DNA from: Hyphomicrobiales bacterium
GTDB lineage: Bacteria; Pseudomonadota; Alphaproteobacteria; Rhizobiales; JACESI01
NCBI GenBank assembly: GCA_039989895.1
Contig: JBDXGY010000006.1
Span: forward strand, 1,064,245 to 1,128,244
Length of the DNA stretch: 64,000 nt
Direction of reading: 5' to 3'
This document shows positions 46,283 through 55,571 of the stretch, piece by piece. How positions within the stretch are numbered: the stretch's first letter is position 1; the number at the start of each line of letters is the position of its first letter. Below the pieces are notes generated by a model. It was not told where the DNA came from, made no database searches, and worked only from the letters and a program-made list of their open reading frames with translations. Made by a program: the position numbers and the translations under genes.

Positions 46283-47782
46283 TCACTCGACTGCGCGGCG
46301 ATACTGGCGTGGTCCTGTCTGGTGAACAGACGTTCCATTGGCATCAACGGCAACCGTCACAGGCATGTCCTTGATAACAAGCTCGCGTATGGCTTCCATT
46401 CCAAGATCTTCATAGGCCACCATCTGCGCTGACTTTACAGCCTTTGAAACCAAATAAGCCGAGCCACCAACAGCTATCAAATAAGCAGCCTTATGCTTTT
46501 TAATCGCCTCTATTGCTTCCGGCCCACGCTCAGCCTTACCAATCATCACCTTAAGGCCAGTGGCCGCCAACAGTTGTGGCGTGAAACGATCCATACGGGT
46601 GGATGTGGTCGGCCCTGCTGGACCAATAACCTCATCGCCCACCGCATCAACTGGACCCACATAATAAATCGCGCGACCTTTGAGGTCGACGGGCATCTGC
46701 TCGCCCTTGTTGATCGTCTCAATCATCCGCTTATGGGCTGCATCACGACCGGTTAAAAGCTTGCCTGAAAGCAAAATAGTTTCACCCGGCCTCCAGCTTT
46801 CAACCTCCGCGTCCGTCAATTGATCAAGATCCACACGCCGCGAGCTGCCATCTGTCTGATCAATCACGATCTCAGGCCAGTCCGAAATATCAGGAGGCGT
46901 CAAATCAGCCGGTCCCGTGCCATCCAGCTCAAAACTCACATGGCGCGTTGCTGCACAATTGGGGATTAGCGCCACCGGCAGTGATGCTGCATGAACTGGA
47001 AATGTTTTTATCCGCACATCAAGCACGGTCGTGTTGCCACCTAGCCCCTGCGCACCAATACCAAGCCCATTCACACGATTGAAAATCTCAATACGGGTTT
47101 CTTCTATCAATGACGAAGGACCACGACGCAGCAACTCGCTCATATCCATATGCTCATTAAGGCTTTGCTTCGCCATAATCATGGCTTTTTCAGCGCTACC
47201 ACCAACCCCTATGCCAAGCACACCGGGCGGGCACCAGCCTGCGCCCAGCTTTTCCACCGTGTTCACAACCCAATCAACAACAGATTCAGACGGCTCCAAA
47301 ACGGTAAATTTCGCCTTATTCTCAGATCCACCCCCCTTGGCAGAAACATCCACTTTTATGGTGTCTCCTTCCACCATTTCAACATGCACAATGCACGGCG
47401 TATTATCGCCAGAATTCTTACGCTTGCCAAAAGGCTCAGTGACAATCGAGGCTCGCAGCGGGTTGGTGTCATGCAGATATGCACGCCGCACAGCCGCATC
47501 GGCCAATTCCTGCAAAGACTTATTGCTCAAAAGCTTCGCGCCCATACCAAAGCGCACGAAAACATGGGCCGTGCCTGTATCTTGACAAATTGGTCGCCGT
47601 CCTAGTGCACACATCCGAGAATTGACCAAGATTTGCCCCATGGCAGACTTCGCAGCCGGACTTTCCTCCCGCTCATAAGCCGCCGTCATATGTTGAAGAA
47701 AATCCGGCGGATGAAAATAAGACACATACTGAAGCGCATCAAAAACGCTCTCAACAAAATCATCTTCTGTAATATCAGCCAT
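46283..47782 (-). CDS. Class I fumarate hydratase (4Fe-4S)
   Basis: The 499-residue protein joins the two halves of class I fumarases. The cluster-ligand cysteines are in RPICQDTGTA, GAGWCPPGVLGIG and LIPNCAATRHV. C-terminal features include GPAGPTTSTRMD and AVGGSAYLVSKAVK. It interconverts fumarate and malate in the TCA cycle. The oxygen-labile 4Fe-4S cluster depends on SUF or IscU-type assembly, both of which are encoded in this window. It is close to FumA/FumB; many rhizobia annotate it fumA. Confidence 0.95.
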   Translation of the reverse strand: MADITEDDFVESVFDALQYVSYFHPPDFLQHMTAAYEREESPAAKSAMGQILVNSRMCALGRRPICQDTGTAHVFVRFGMGAKLLSNKSLQELADAAVRRAYLHDTNPLRASIVTEPFGKRKNSGDNTPCIVHVEMVEGDTIKVDVSAKGGGSENKAKFTVLEPSESVVDWVVNTVEKLGAGWCPPGVLGIGVGGSAEKAMIMAKQSLNEHMDMSELLRRGPSSLIEETRIEIFNRVNGLGIGAQGLGGNTTVLDVRIKTFPVHAASLPVALIPNCAATRHVSFELDGTGPADLTPPDISDWPEIVIDQTDGSSRRVDLDQLTDAEVESWRPGETILLSGKLLTGRDAAHKRMIETINKGEQMPVDLKGRAIYYVGPVDAVGDEVIGPAGPTTSTRMDRFTPQLLAATGLKVMIGKAERGPEAIEAIKKHKAAYLIAVGGSAYLVSKAVKSAQMVAYEDLGMEAIRELVIKDMPVTVAVDANGTSVHQTGPRQYRRAVE

Positions 47783-47925
47783 GTGTTATATTCTCCTGTA
47801 ATACACAATGAACGTGCCATTTAATTTTATAGACAAAAGTCCATTTATAGAAAGGTACAATATCATCGACGAATCTTGATTCACAGTTTATATTTTATCG
47901 ACAACAAAGCAGATAGGAACAGATA

Positions 47926-48240
47926 ATGGCCGAAACTTTAAATAAAGAAGAGCTCAGCGCTGCCATCGAAACATTGTCTGGATGGATAGTTTCAAGCGAA
48001 GGGAAATGCCTAACTAAATGCTTTAAATTTAAAGATTTCATCGAGGCATTCGGTTGGATGACACGTGTATCCACTGTTATTAATAAGATAGATCATCACC
48101 CTGAATGGACAAATGTTTACGGCTGTGTGGATGTGACACTTTGCACCCATGACAATAACGGAATCACACAACTGGATGTCGATTTAGCGCGTGCTATGAA
48201 TGACATTTCTGCTGGCAAAGGCCAATTTGACACATACTAA
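47926..48240 (+). CDS. phhB: 4a-hydroxytetrahydrobiopterin dehydratase
   Basis: The 104-residue protein has the pterin-4a-carbinolamine dehydratase signature: KFKDFIEAFGWMTRV, DHHPEWTNVYGCVDVTLCTHD and GITQLDVDLARAMN. Three His residues form the active site. It recycles tetrahydropterin used by aromatic amino acid hydroxylases and may act as a side-reaction repair enzyme. AGGAACAGATA precedes the ATG. It is divergent from the fumarase gene. Confidence 0.94.
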   Translation: MAETLNKEELSAAIETLSGWIVSSEGKCLTKCFKFKDFIEAFGWMTRVSTVINKIDHHPEWTNVYGCVDVTLCTHDNNGITQLDVDLARAMNDISAGKGQFDTY

Positions 48241-48321
48241 GATTTTGAAGCTATAGACTGCCAATTGCTATCATGGACCGCCGTTTCCTGATAGCATCCT
48301 ATCAATAGATTATTTTTTAGG

Positions 48322-49458
48322 ATGAGCGGATTAATGAAAGACCTCGAAGGATTGCTCGTCGTCTCGGTAGAACAAGCGGTCGCGGCACCCTATGCTTCTG
48401 GCAAATTGGCCGATGCAGGCGCGCGTGTTTTAAAAATCGAACGCCCCGAGGGGGATTTCGCGCGTGGATACGATAAACACGTCAACGGCAACAGCTCATA
48501 TTTTGTCTGGCTCAACCGTGGCAAACAATCAATCTGCCTTGATCTAAAAAAGCCTGAAGATCACGCGATCCTCAACCGTATGCTAACCCAAGCAGACATC
48601 TTCATTCAAAATCTTGCGCCTGGTGCGATTGAGCGCATTGGCTTTGATCCGGCCAAACTGCGTGACAAAAACCCGCGTCTTATCATCTGCTCGATCTCCG
48701 GATATGGGCATGAAGGCCCGTGGCGAGATCAAAAAGCTTATGATTTGCTGATACAGGCCGAAAGCGGATTATGTGCGATCAACGGCACTGAGGATGCCCC
48801 CGCACGAGTCGGAATCTCTGTGTGCGATATCGCAGCCGGCATGACAGCGCATCAATCCATCCTCCAAGCTCTTTATGCCCGCGAACGCACTGGCCAGGGT
48901 CGCCAAATCAATATTTCCTTATTTCACGCCCTCTCCGATTGGATGAATGTCCCCTATCTCCAACATCGCTACGGCAAAGCCACCCCAAAACGCGTAGGTC
49001 TCAAACACCCCTCCATCGCCCCTTACGGCGCTTATACCTGTCGTGATGGCAAAGTGGTTTTGATTTCAATTCAAAACGAACGAGAATGGCAAAATCTTTG
49101 CACCATTGTCTTAGGCAGGCCAGAGCTGAGTCGAGAAGAAGGCTTCGCCAATAATTCTGACCGCGTCGCCAACCGCACAATTGTTGACGGCATTTTTGAT
49201 AATTTTTTCAAAAAGCATGAGCGCGAAGAAAATATCGCCCTTCTAAAGAAAGCCGACATTGCCTATGGCCGTCTCTCGGATTTGGATGATTTGATGGCAC
49301 ACCCCCAAAACCGGTTTATACGGGTTGAGACTGAAAACGGAGAAGCTGAACTTTTAGCCCCCGCCGCTGTTGTGGCCGGCAGAAGCGAAACATACGGTCC
49401 CGTACCGAAATTGAATGAGCATGGCGCTAAATTGCGCAGCGAATTTGGCTCAAATTAA
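48322..49458 (+). CDS. CaiB/BaiF family CoA transferase
   Basis: The 378-residue protein is a family III CoA transferase. It has VEQAVAAPYASGKLADAGARVLKIERPEGD at the N-terminus (shown here in two parts of the motif), LDLKKPEDHAIL, and the catalytic Asp in KAYDLLIQAESGLCAING. The family moves CoA between carboxylic acids through an aspartyl-CoA thioester. Substrate not deducible; formyl-, succinyl- or carnitine-type donors are possible. Start could be four codons later. It stands alone, downstream of phhB with an 81-base gap. Confidence 0.88.
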   Translation: MSGLMKDLEGLLVVSVEQAVAAPYASGKLADAGARVLKIERPEGDFARGYDKHVNGNSSYFVWLNRGKQSICLDLKKPEDHAILNRMLTQADIFIQNLAPGAIERIGFDPAKLRDKNPRLIICSISGYGHEGPWRDQKAYDLLIQAESGLCAINGTEDAPARVGISVCDIAAGMTAHQSILQALYARERTGQGRQINISLFHALSDWMNVPYLQHRYGKATPKRVGLKHPSIAPYGAYTCRDGKVVLISIQNEREWQNLCTIVLGRPELSREEGFANNSDRVANRTIVDGIFDNFFKKHEREENIALLKKADIAYGRLSDLDDLMAHPQNRFIRVETENGEAELLAPAAVVAGRSETYGPVPKLNEHGAKLRSEFGSN

Positions 49459-49544
49459 GCACTAAACCCCTTAACACTAGAAATACTCTTCATTTTTCGC
49501 TTATAATAAAGTGAGCCATCTAATAACAACATTTGGATTGAATT

Positions 49545-50348
49545 ATGATGAAAAGAACATTGATCGTCGTGGGCACAGTAGCACTCACACTTATGTCGAG
49601 CGCAGCAGTTGCCGCACAATGTGGGAAAAATGCCAACGGATTCAATGCATTCAAAAAAGATTTCTCAGCCTACGCCCAAAAGAAAGGTGTTGGCAAACGC
49701 GGTATTGCTGCCCTTCAAGGAACCCAATATTCCTCAGCGACGATAAAATTTGATCGCGTTCAGCGCAAATCTTTCAAGAAAGGCTTCGATGCCTTTTATA
49801 AACTACGCACAACCGGGCTCAAAAGACCTTCATTAGCTAAACTGAAAAAACACGCTGGCGTCTTTGCCAGTGTTGAAAAACGATTTGGCGTACCCAAAGA
49901 GGTTCTTGTAACCATTTGGGGTATGGAAACCGCTTTTGGACGCTTTTCCGGCAAACATGATGTGATCACCTCGCTCGCCACCCTCACCCACGATTGCCGC
50001 CGCTCCGATTTCTTCCGCCCTCATTTACTGGGCGCTTTACAAATCCTCGACAACGGTTGGATGCCACGCTCCCAAATGCGCGGCGCGCGCCACGGCGAAA
50101 TCGGACAAACCCAGTTTCTACCCGGAAACTATGTCGCCTTTAGTGTAGATTTCGACGGTGATGGTCGCCGCAACCTTGTAAGTTCAGTGCCTGACGTCCT
50201 TGCTTCTACGGCCAATTTTCTCAAGAGGAAAGGCTGGAAAGCAGGTGGTAGCTACCAACCCGGCAGCCATAACTATAACGTGCTGAAGACATGGAACGCG
50301 GCCACGGTTTATCAAAAATCCATCGCCAAATTCGCCGCCACGCTTTGA
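49545..50348 (+). CDS. Lytic murein transglycosylase, MltB-like (SLT_2)
   Basis: The 267-residue protein has a signal peptide (about 1-24, ending AAVAA) and no lipobox, so it should be soluble in the periplasm. It has an SLT_2/MltB core with the catalytic Glu in TIWGMETAFGRFSGK and the block GEIGQTQFLPGNYVAFSVDFDGDGRRNL. The latter includes the conserved GQTQFLP-type substrate groove and the DFDGDG loop. The PG_binding_1 tail of longer relatives is absent. It cleaves peptidoglycan to 1,6-anhydromuropeptides. Confidence 0.93.
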   Translation: MMKRTLIVVGTVALTLMSSAAVAAQCGKNANGFNAFKKDFSAYAQKKGVGKRGIAALQGTQYSSATIKFDRVQRKSFKKGFDAFYKLRTTGLKRPSLAKLKKHAGVFASVEKRFGVPKEVLVTIWGMETAFGRFSGKHDVITSLATLTHDCRRSDFFRPHLLGALQILDNGWMPRSQMRGARHGEIGQTQFLPGNYVAFSVDFDGDGRRNLVSSVPDVLASTANFLKRKGWKAGGSYQPGSHNYNVLKTWNAATVYQKSIAKFAATL

Positions 50349-50632
50349 AGCGTGTTTGCGCTCATAACGCGCTACGGCATGTATAAAGAAAATACTAGTA
50401 ATTCGGGTAGTAATCTCGGCAGGTGTAATAAATCTTTTTAAAATTAATAGCCTAACGTTCCTCACTTACTTATTTGAACGCATTGTGCCAATTTAGGAAT
50501 TTAATTCACAGAATCCTTGCAAAAACAATCATTTATAACGCTTCACCTAAGTTTATAATTACTTCAAATATCGCAAATGTGTGTGATGCAACTCTTGTTA
50601 TCAATTGAAATTAAAGCCTGCATGAAAACGCC

Positions 50633-51307
50633 TCAAACAGAATATTTTTTCATCCAATAATCAAATAATCTTTTCGTCACAGGATGCATCTTTGATTGGT
50701 AGTAATCGCTTTTCCCTTGACTATTGTACCCTCCCCAGTCGCCAAATTTTCCTTGGCTAGAAATTGTCCTAAATTTTGTAAAATCTTCACACAGCTCTGA
50801 AAAGCGTTGACTATCAACATGCGGTGAACAAATGTCCGCAAGTTTTTGGAGTTCTGGCAGATAGTCCGACTTGTTTGGAGATATCAAATTCTCATAAACA
50901 ATTTTAGATTTCTTCTGAGAAAATTCTTCATAATATTTTTCAAGGGCAAAGTAGTTCTTGATACTTCTTTTAATTTTCTTTTTTTGCTTCAAAAGACGAC
51001 CTAATTTACCAGTTTTCACATGATGTGCTAAAATTGCCTCGGCAGGTTCTCTTTGTATTAGTATTAAACGTTCACAAAGTTCGAGATTAATCAGCACTCC
51101 ATTATCATATACTTTATGCGACTTAAATCCAATTCGAGGTCCGCTAACATGCGATAATACAGATGGATTTTCAGAAAATTCAGTTCTAAAAATTGGAATA
51201 TCTCGTGGATTATCCATACAACCCATTGTCGATCTTCCAGTTAAATATTCTATCAAAAATCTAGTAAGATGATTGCCGCTTCGAGGAAAACTACTAATGA
51301 TGATCAT
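50633..51307 (-). CDS. Sulfotransferase-domain protein, AT-rich, next to tRNA-Arg
   Basis: The 224-residue protein starts MIIISSFPRSGNHLTRFLIEYL; the S-F-P-R-S-G-N-H loop is the PAPS 5'-phosphosulfate-binding motif of sulfotransferases. RLILIQREPAEAILAHHV is the second (3'-phosphate) motif region. Codons are markedly AT-rich against the neighbours, which suggests acquisition. It lies just beyond the 3' end of the tRNA-Arg gene. The acceptor is not predictable; carbohydrate or lipid is likely. There is no signal peptide or membrane span. Confidence 0.78.
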   Translation of the reverse strand: MIIISSFPRSGNHLTRFLIEYLTGRSTMGCMDNPRDIPIFRTEFSENPSVLSHVSGPRIGFKSHKVYDNGVLINLELCERLILIQREPAEAILAHHVKTGKLGRLLKQKKKIKRSIKNYFALEKYYEEFSQKKSKIVYENLISPNKSDYLPELQKLADICSPHVDSQRFSELCEDFTKFRTISSQGKFGDWGGYNSQGKSDYYQSKMHPVTKRLFDYWMKKYSV

Positions 51308-51380
51308 TGCACATAATTCTTATATTTAGGGCTAGGGATAAATTTAAATTAATCCTTGAATATCAATCACTTTTAAAAAA

Positions 51381-51457
51381 TGGCGATCCCGGCAGGACTC
51401 GAACCTGCAACATCCTGCTTAGAAGGCAGGTGCTCTATCCAGTTGAGCTACGGGACC
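51381..51457 (-). tRNA. tRNA-Arg (anticodon TCT)
   Basis: On the minus strand GGTCCCG starts the acceptor stem and CGGGATC-G-CCA ends it. The anticodon stem-loop is CCTGC-CTTCTAA-GCAGG, giving TCT, which reads AGA. The T-loop GTTCGAGTC is standard. The CCA is encoded. One G-U pair (2-71) is in the acceptor. Confidence 0.97.
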
Positions 51458-51474
51458 CCATGAAAACGATTACC

Positions 51475-51780
51475 TTAGTGAGTCCAAGGCAATAGTCGTC
51501 CATATTTGAAATTATCAGCGTAAGCAACGCGCGTGATTTTGCGCTCTTTTGGCTTCACAACCACATAGTCGATAGAATTATGTTTGGCATAGGTCTCAGC
51601 CTCTTCCAGCGTATCAAAGGATAAACTGATTTGGCTTTTCATATCGCTTGAAGATGTATAGCCCATCAACGGATCACGCTGGCGGGGCTGCTCTGCATCA
51701 TAATCCAGCATCCAGCCATTGGTTTTACCCCGTCCGGACTGCATCGCAGATTTCGTCGGCTTATAAATACGTGCAACCAT
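51475..51780 (-). CDS. Complex I accessory subunit, NDUFS4-like (ETC complex I subunit)
   Basis: The 101-residue protein matches the NDUFS4 family: VARIYKPTKSAMQSGRGKT (2-20), a central aromatic GWMLDY, and the C-terminal KERKITRVAYADNFKYGRLLPWTH. This alphaproteobacterial homologue of the 18-kDa mitochondrial subunit stabilises NADH:quinone oxidoreductase. AAAGGA precedes the ATG. It lies between two tRNA genes on the same strand; with the NDUFS6-like protein at 44.9 kb it supports an ordinary alphaproteobacterial respiratory complex. Confidence 0.93.
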   Translation of the reverse strand: MVARIYKPTKSAMQSGRGKTNGWMLDYDAEQPRQRDPLMGYTSSSDMKSQISLSFDTLEEAETYAKHNSIDYVVVKPKERKITRVAYADNFKYGRLLPWTH

Positions 51781-51831
51781 TTTGTGTCCTTTTTCTCGTT
51801 GCTGCTCAACCGGCAGTCGAACTCACAAAAA

Positions 51832-51908
<77 letters not shown>

Positions 51909-52048
51909 ATAAACCCTGTCATAATATAATCAAAGGTCTGTGTCGCAAATTTCATCAAAGAATGGTCAAAAATTCATTGATTATTTTTGTCGACGCCCAC
52001 TCCCTACACGGGGCTTGTTTTCAATTCAAGAGGAAAGGTGCAGAAGAT

Positions 52049-52522
52049 TTATGGAAGTATGCATTTTGTTGCGCTAACCACCACGCTATCACCAACTTGG
52101 AGGCCATATTTGTCCGCAATGCCTGCATTAATTTCCAAAACGCTGCGCGCGGGCACATCGGATGAAATAATTTCCAGCGAAAAAGGTTTTGTGTTCTTGG
52201 CAATTTTTACAATTTTTCCCGTATCGCTGATAAAAACCATATCAAGCGACAAAATTGTATTACGCATCCACATATGCACGATGTCTGTTTCCTGAAAATC
52301 GAAAATCATACCGCCCAATTCCGGCAAATTTTCTTGAAACATCAACCCAATGGTACGTGATTCAGGGTCATCAGCCGCATGAGCACAAAATCGTGTTGCC
52401 TTGCCCTTGCCGCTGATCTCAACGGTTTGTTCAAGACGCAGTTCAACTGGTTCTTGTGCAAAGACAGCAGTTATGAATAAAAGACAGGAAAACAGACAGG
52501 CAAAAAAATAACGCATGATCAT
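52049..52522 (-). CDS. DUF192 family secreted protein
   Basis: The 157-residue protein has a signal peptide (about 1-22, ending TAVFA) and the DUF192 domain: ESRTIGLMFQENLPELGGMIFDF, MWMRNTILSLDMVFI, and VLEINAGIADKYGLQVGD at the end. One Cys is near 46. Functions for the family are not known, although structure work shows a compact beta-barrel-like fold. It is periplasmic, alone, and reads away from the tRNA-Pro gene. Confidence 0.9.
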   Translation of the reverse strand: MIMRYFFACLFSCLLFITAVFAQEPVELRLEQTVEISGKGKATRFCAHAADDPESRTIGLMFQENLPELGGMIFDFQETDIVHMWMRNTILSLDMVFISDTGKIVKIAKNTKPFSLEIISSDVPARSVLEINAGIADKYGLQVGDSVVVSATKCILP

Positions 52523-52578
52523 TTATATAAAATCACCACGCGTTTGTCGATTAAAACCAAAAGGTCTGCGATCAGTAT

Positions 52579-53163
52579 TTAGTGAGAAGCAGGCAAACCA
52601 CTAAAGTCAGATGGACGAATTTCCGCAACCATCAATCCTTTGGCACCATTACCATAACGAACAGTCATAATCTGTCCCGGGCGAAGCTCCGCAATACCAT
52701 AACGACGCAAAGTCTCCATATGGATAAACAGGTCTTCTTCCGTATCTTGCAACATCAAAAACCCATAGCCTTTGATCCGATTAAACCATTTAACGGTTGC
52801 CGGAACAAAGCCGCTAGTTGCTTCAACAGGTGTATAGGAAGCTGATGGCTCTATCTGCGATGGATGCAAAGCAGTTGATTCATCCATACTTATGATACGA
52901 AACGCTTGATAGCCTCGCGTGCGCTCAGCAATCTCGCAAACAACACGTGCACCCTCATAAGCTGTCTGATATCCGTCGCGCCGTAAGCAAGTCACATGCA
53001 ACAGTACATCTTGTGAACCATCATCAGGGACTATAAAACCAAACCCCTTAGAAACATCGAACCACTTGATGTAGCCGGAAATTTCTCTCAGGTTTACATT
53101 TGCCTCATCATTTGCCTCAGGCTTTTCACCAACAGCTGTGTCATTATTAAATTTGATTTCCAT
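52579..53163 (-). CDS. Double cold-shock domain protein
   Basis: The 194-residue protein carries two CSD domains, each with an RNP1 motif: the first (29-93) has KGFGFIVPDDG and the second (122-190) has KGYGFLMLQDTE, with DVLLHV and DLFIHM as RNP2 counterparts. Residues 1-28 are acidic and disordered. Most CspA proteins have one domain; two-domain proteins are typical of alphaproteobacteria. Single-strand RNA/DNA binding in cold or stationary phase is expected. It is followed by the DUF192 gene after 56 bases on the same strand. Confidence 0.93.
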   Translation of the reverse strand: MEIKFNNDTAVGEKPEANDEANVNLREISGYIKWFDVSKGFGFIVPDDGSQDVLLHVTCLRRDGYQTAYEGARVVCEIAERTRGYQAFRIISMDESTALHPSQIEPSASYTPVEATSGFVPATVKWFNRIKGYGFLMLQDTEEDLFIHMETLRRYGIAELRPGQIMTVRYGNGAKGLMVAEIRPSDFSGLPASH

Positions 53164-53334
53164 CGCAACGCCTCTAAACCCGCATCAAAATACAATTTTG
53201 CGATACCCAAAACGATTCTCTCTAAAGGATAGCATCAAGAGGGCATACCGCTAGCCCCTTTTTTTAAACTATCCCATGATTGTGGGGATAAATTCACTGC
53301 AACCTAGGGTTATCAAGGTTGTAAGGCTGCAATT

Positions 53335-54129
53335 TTAAGAAAACACCCCCCAGTAAAAACCAATATTATCAGTTATTTCTGTGGAATCCCCCCTCAACAC
53401 CAGTTCTGCTTTCGAATCAAAAGAAGTTTTTTCACGGTTTATGATGCACAATGAAGCACCGCAGCTTAATGCACGCTCCAGCAAACCACTGGCTGGCCAA
53501 ACCTGTAAAGAAGACCCTATTACCACCATATTTTTTGCCGAATCAACCATGGCTACAGCACGCTCCAGATAGGTCTCAGGCACATTCTCACCAAAAGAGA
53601 CCACGGCTGCTTTAATCAACCCACCACAAGAGCATCGCGGCGCTGTGCCCTCTTCTTCCACATGACGTTTCATGTCCAATATTTGGAACTGCTGCGCACA
53701 AGACAAACAATGAGCATGGGCTCCAGTGCCATGAAATTCGACGATTCTATCATTCAATTTATCATTATTACGAGTTCCACCCGCTGCGCGATGATGCAAC
53801 CCATCAATATTTTGAGTGATCACGCCAACTGCGCGCCCCGCCTCCATCATATGGGCAATCAACGCATGAGCCGCATTTGGTTTGGCTTGCCTGAAAAGCT
53901 CATACATATGAAAACGTCGGTCCCAATCTTCCAGTCGCGCGTCTTCGCTGTCCAAAAATTCGCCATATTCAATGATCCTATATTGCGACCAAATACCGCC
54001 TGGGCTTCTAAAATCAGGGATGCCGGATTGCGTGCTAATGCCTGCCCCTGTGAAAAAACAGACCGGCGCAGCACTTTCCATAAATTTTTTTAAAGCCGCT
54101 CGACACTCATCCAAATCGTCTAAAACCAT
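53335..54129 (-). CDS. Sir2-family NAD-dependent protein deacylase
   Basis: The 264-residue frame (ATG 54129; a TTG start at 54198 would add 23 residues) has the Rossmann motif GAGISTQSGIPDFRSPGG, TQNIDGLHHRAAGG and the catalytic His in EFHGTGAHAHC. A zinc-binding cysteine set follows: CLSC and CSCGG, i.e. CxxC then CxC. It removes acyl groups from lysine with NAD. No ribosome-binding site of note favours either start. Relation to the neighbouring tRNA-Glu is only positional. Confidence 0.94.
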   Translation of the reverse strand: MVLDDLDECRAALKKFMESAAPVCFFTGAGISTQSGIPDFRSPGGIWSQYRIIEYGEFLDSEDARLEDWDRRFHMYELFRQAKPNAAHALIAHMMEAGRAVGVITQNIDGLHHRAAGGTRNNDKLNDRIVEFHGTGAHAHCLSCAQQFQILDMKRHVEEEGTAPRCSCGGLIKAAVVSFGENVPETYLERAVAMVDSAKNMVVIGSSLQVWPASGLLERALSCGASLCIINREKTSFDSKAELVLRGDSTEITDNIGFYWGVFS

Positions 54130-54275
54130 AATAAAACCAATATTTTTATGACACTTTTCGATAAGAAAAACAGGAGTTTCCCCCTCAATATAAACCAAGT
54201 TGCCTTAGCGGCGATAAAAAGTGCATTTTCGCTCTTGTGTCCTGCCGATGAAATTATTATACACACCCTCACCGT

Positions 54276-54350
54276 GCGCCCTTCGTCTATCGGTTAGGAC
54301 GCCAGGTTTTCAACCTGGAAAGAGGGGTTCAATTCCCCTAGGGCGTACCA
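54276..54350 (+). tRNA. tRNA-Glu (anticodon TTC)
   Basis: Acceptor GCGCCCT pairs with AGGGCGT, with a G1-U72 wobble, followed by A-CCA. The anticodon stem-loop CCAGG-TTTTCAA-CCTGG gives TTC. D-arm GTCTATCGGTTAGGAC and T-arm GGGGTTCAATTCCCC are typical of tRNA-Glu. CCA is encoded. Total 75 nt. Confidence 0.95.
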
Positions 54351-54635
54351 CATCATTCTTATTCAACTTAATTATTAAACAAATTGAAGAGCGATCAGCT
54401 AAGTCGCGCTAAGAATGAAAGTGCGAATTGTCCTGCCTTGATAACATGGCTTGGAACAAAATTTTACAACCATTCAAGATACCATCAAAATCCGTGACCA
54501 TAATATTCTATGGAAACTAGATTGTCACAACTGGCCGTGCTAGCATTAAGAAATCCGCTTTACTAAGCCTTATAATCATTCAGCTTCTTGTGCGGGTAAT
54601 AATGATTAGTGATATTTACAGAGAGTGTTTTGGCT

Positions 54636-55565
54636 ATGAAAAATCATCAAAAACTAGTTCTCGCAGCCCTCGTTTCCGTTGGTGTAATTGGTGGCGCGGC
54701 AAGTGAAGCAATAAGTACAGGGTTAGATACTTGGAAGTCGGGCAAGAACCACAATCGTATTATTGATGTTCAAAATAATGGCGGCATCACAGAAGATACA
54801 GGAAAGGTGGGCGTTTCATTTTATAGCAACTCATCCTTCAAAATCACATCACCGCGCGGCCTGACCGTTATTGTTGATCCGTGGCGCAATGACCCCTCAG
54901 GTGCTTGGGGACTATGGTACCGAATGGATTTTCCAAAGATTGATGTTGATATAGGCATGTCAACCCATGCCCATTTCGATCATGATGCGATCGATAAGGT
55001 AGACGCCAATATGCTCCTTGATCGTATGGCCGGAACTTTCCAGCTGGGCGATGTAAAAATCACAGGCATCGCAGACAAGCACCAATGCGTCGCACCGGGA
55101 ACTGTTGCTTGGACAGAGGCCGTAAAGCAGTTTGAAGGCCGCGAAGAAATTTGCGCCCCAACCAACGCCCGCCATTTCGACAATACCATGTTTATCATTG
55201 AAACAGGTGGACTGAAATTTTTGATGTGGGGCGACAACCGACCCACACCACCACAAGAAGTCTGGGACAAAATTGGCGAAGTTGACGTTGTGTTTTTACC
55301 AGTCGACGGCTCAAGACATATTTTAGATTACAAACAGGCTGATTCAGTATTTGCTAAAACCGGCGCGAAGGTCGCAATCCCACACCATTATTTGGTGCCA
55401 GAGACAACCTTTTACACGTCAACTCTTGAACCAGCACTCGAATGGGTAAAAACCCACGAACATACATTGTTGGAATCAGCATCAATTGAAATGGAAGCAA
55501 GCGATATAAAATCAAAGAAAAACCACGTCATGTATTTCGGCTCCAACAATATGGTAACTCAATAA
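54636..55565 (+). CDS. Secreted metallo-beta-lactamase-fold hydrolase
   Basis: The start ATG 54636 (MKNHQKLVLAALVSVGVIGG) gives 309 residues with a hydrophobic N-terminal segment that is a signal peptide or anchor. The zinc motif THAHFDHDAID is complete. A further metal-ligand-type residue set (WGDNRP, HHYLVPE) follows. The fold most resembles the UlaG/RomA-like lactonase or hydrolase branch. Substrate unknown. The HupE/UreJ-like gene begins 6 bases after its stop, so the two form an operon. Confidence 0.88.
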   Translation: MKNHQKLVLAALVSVGVIGGAASEAISTGLDTWKSGKNHNRIIDVQNNGGITEDTGKVGVSFYSNSSFKITSPRGLTVIVDPWRNDPSGAWGLWYRMDFPKIDVDIGMSTHAHFDHDAIDKVDANMLLDRMAGTFQLGDVKITGIADKHQCVAPGTVAWTEAVKQFEGREEICAPTNARHFDNTMFIIETGGLKFLMWGDNRPTPPQEVWDKIGEVDVVFLPVDGSRHILDYKQADSVFAKTGAKVAIPHHYLVPETTFYTSTLEPALEWVKTHEHTLLESASIEMEASDIKSKKNHVMYFGSNNMVTQ

Positions 55566-55571
55566 AGAGCG

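Noticed and set aside
50349-50632. Possible att site or integrase remnant beyond the sulfotransferase gene
   Set aside because: No copy of the tRNA-Arg 3' end and no integrase-like frame was found; only AT-rich DNA.
53240-53330. Hairpins downstream of the sirtuin gene as a terminator
   Set aside because: The stems TATCCC/GGGATA and CAACCT/AGGTTG lack a T-run on the minus strand, so they are not convincing terminators.
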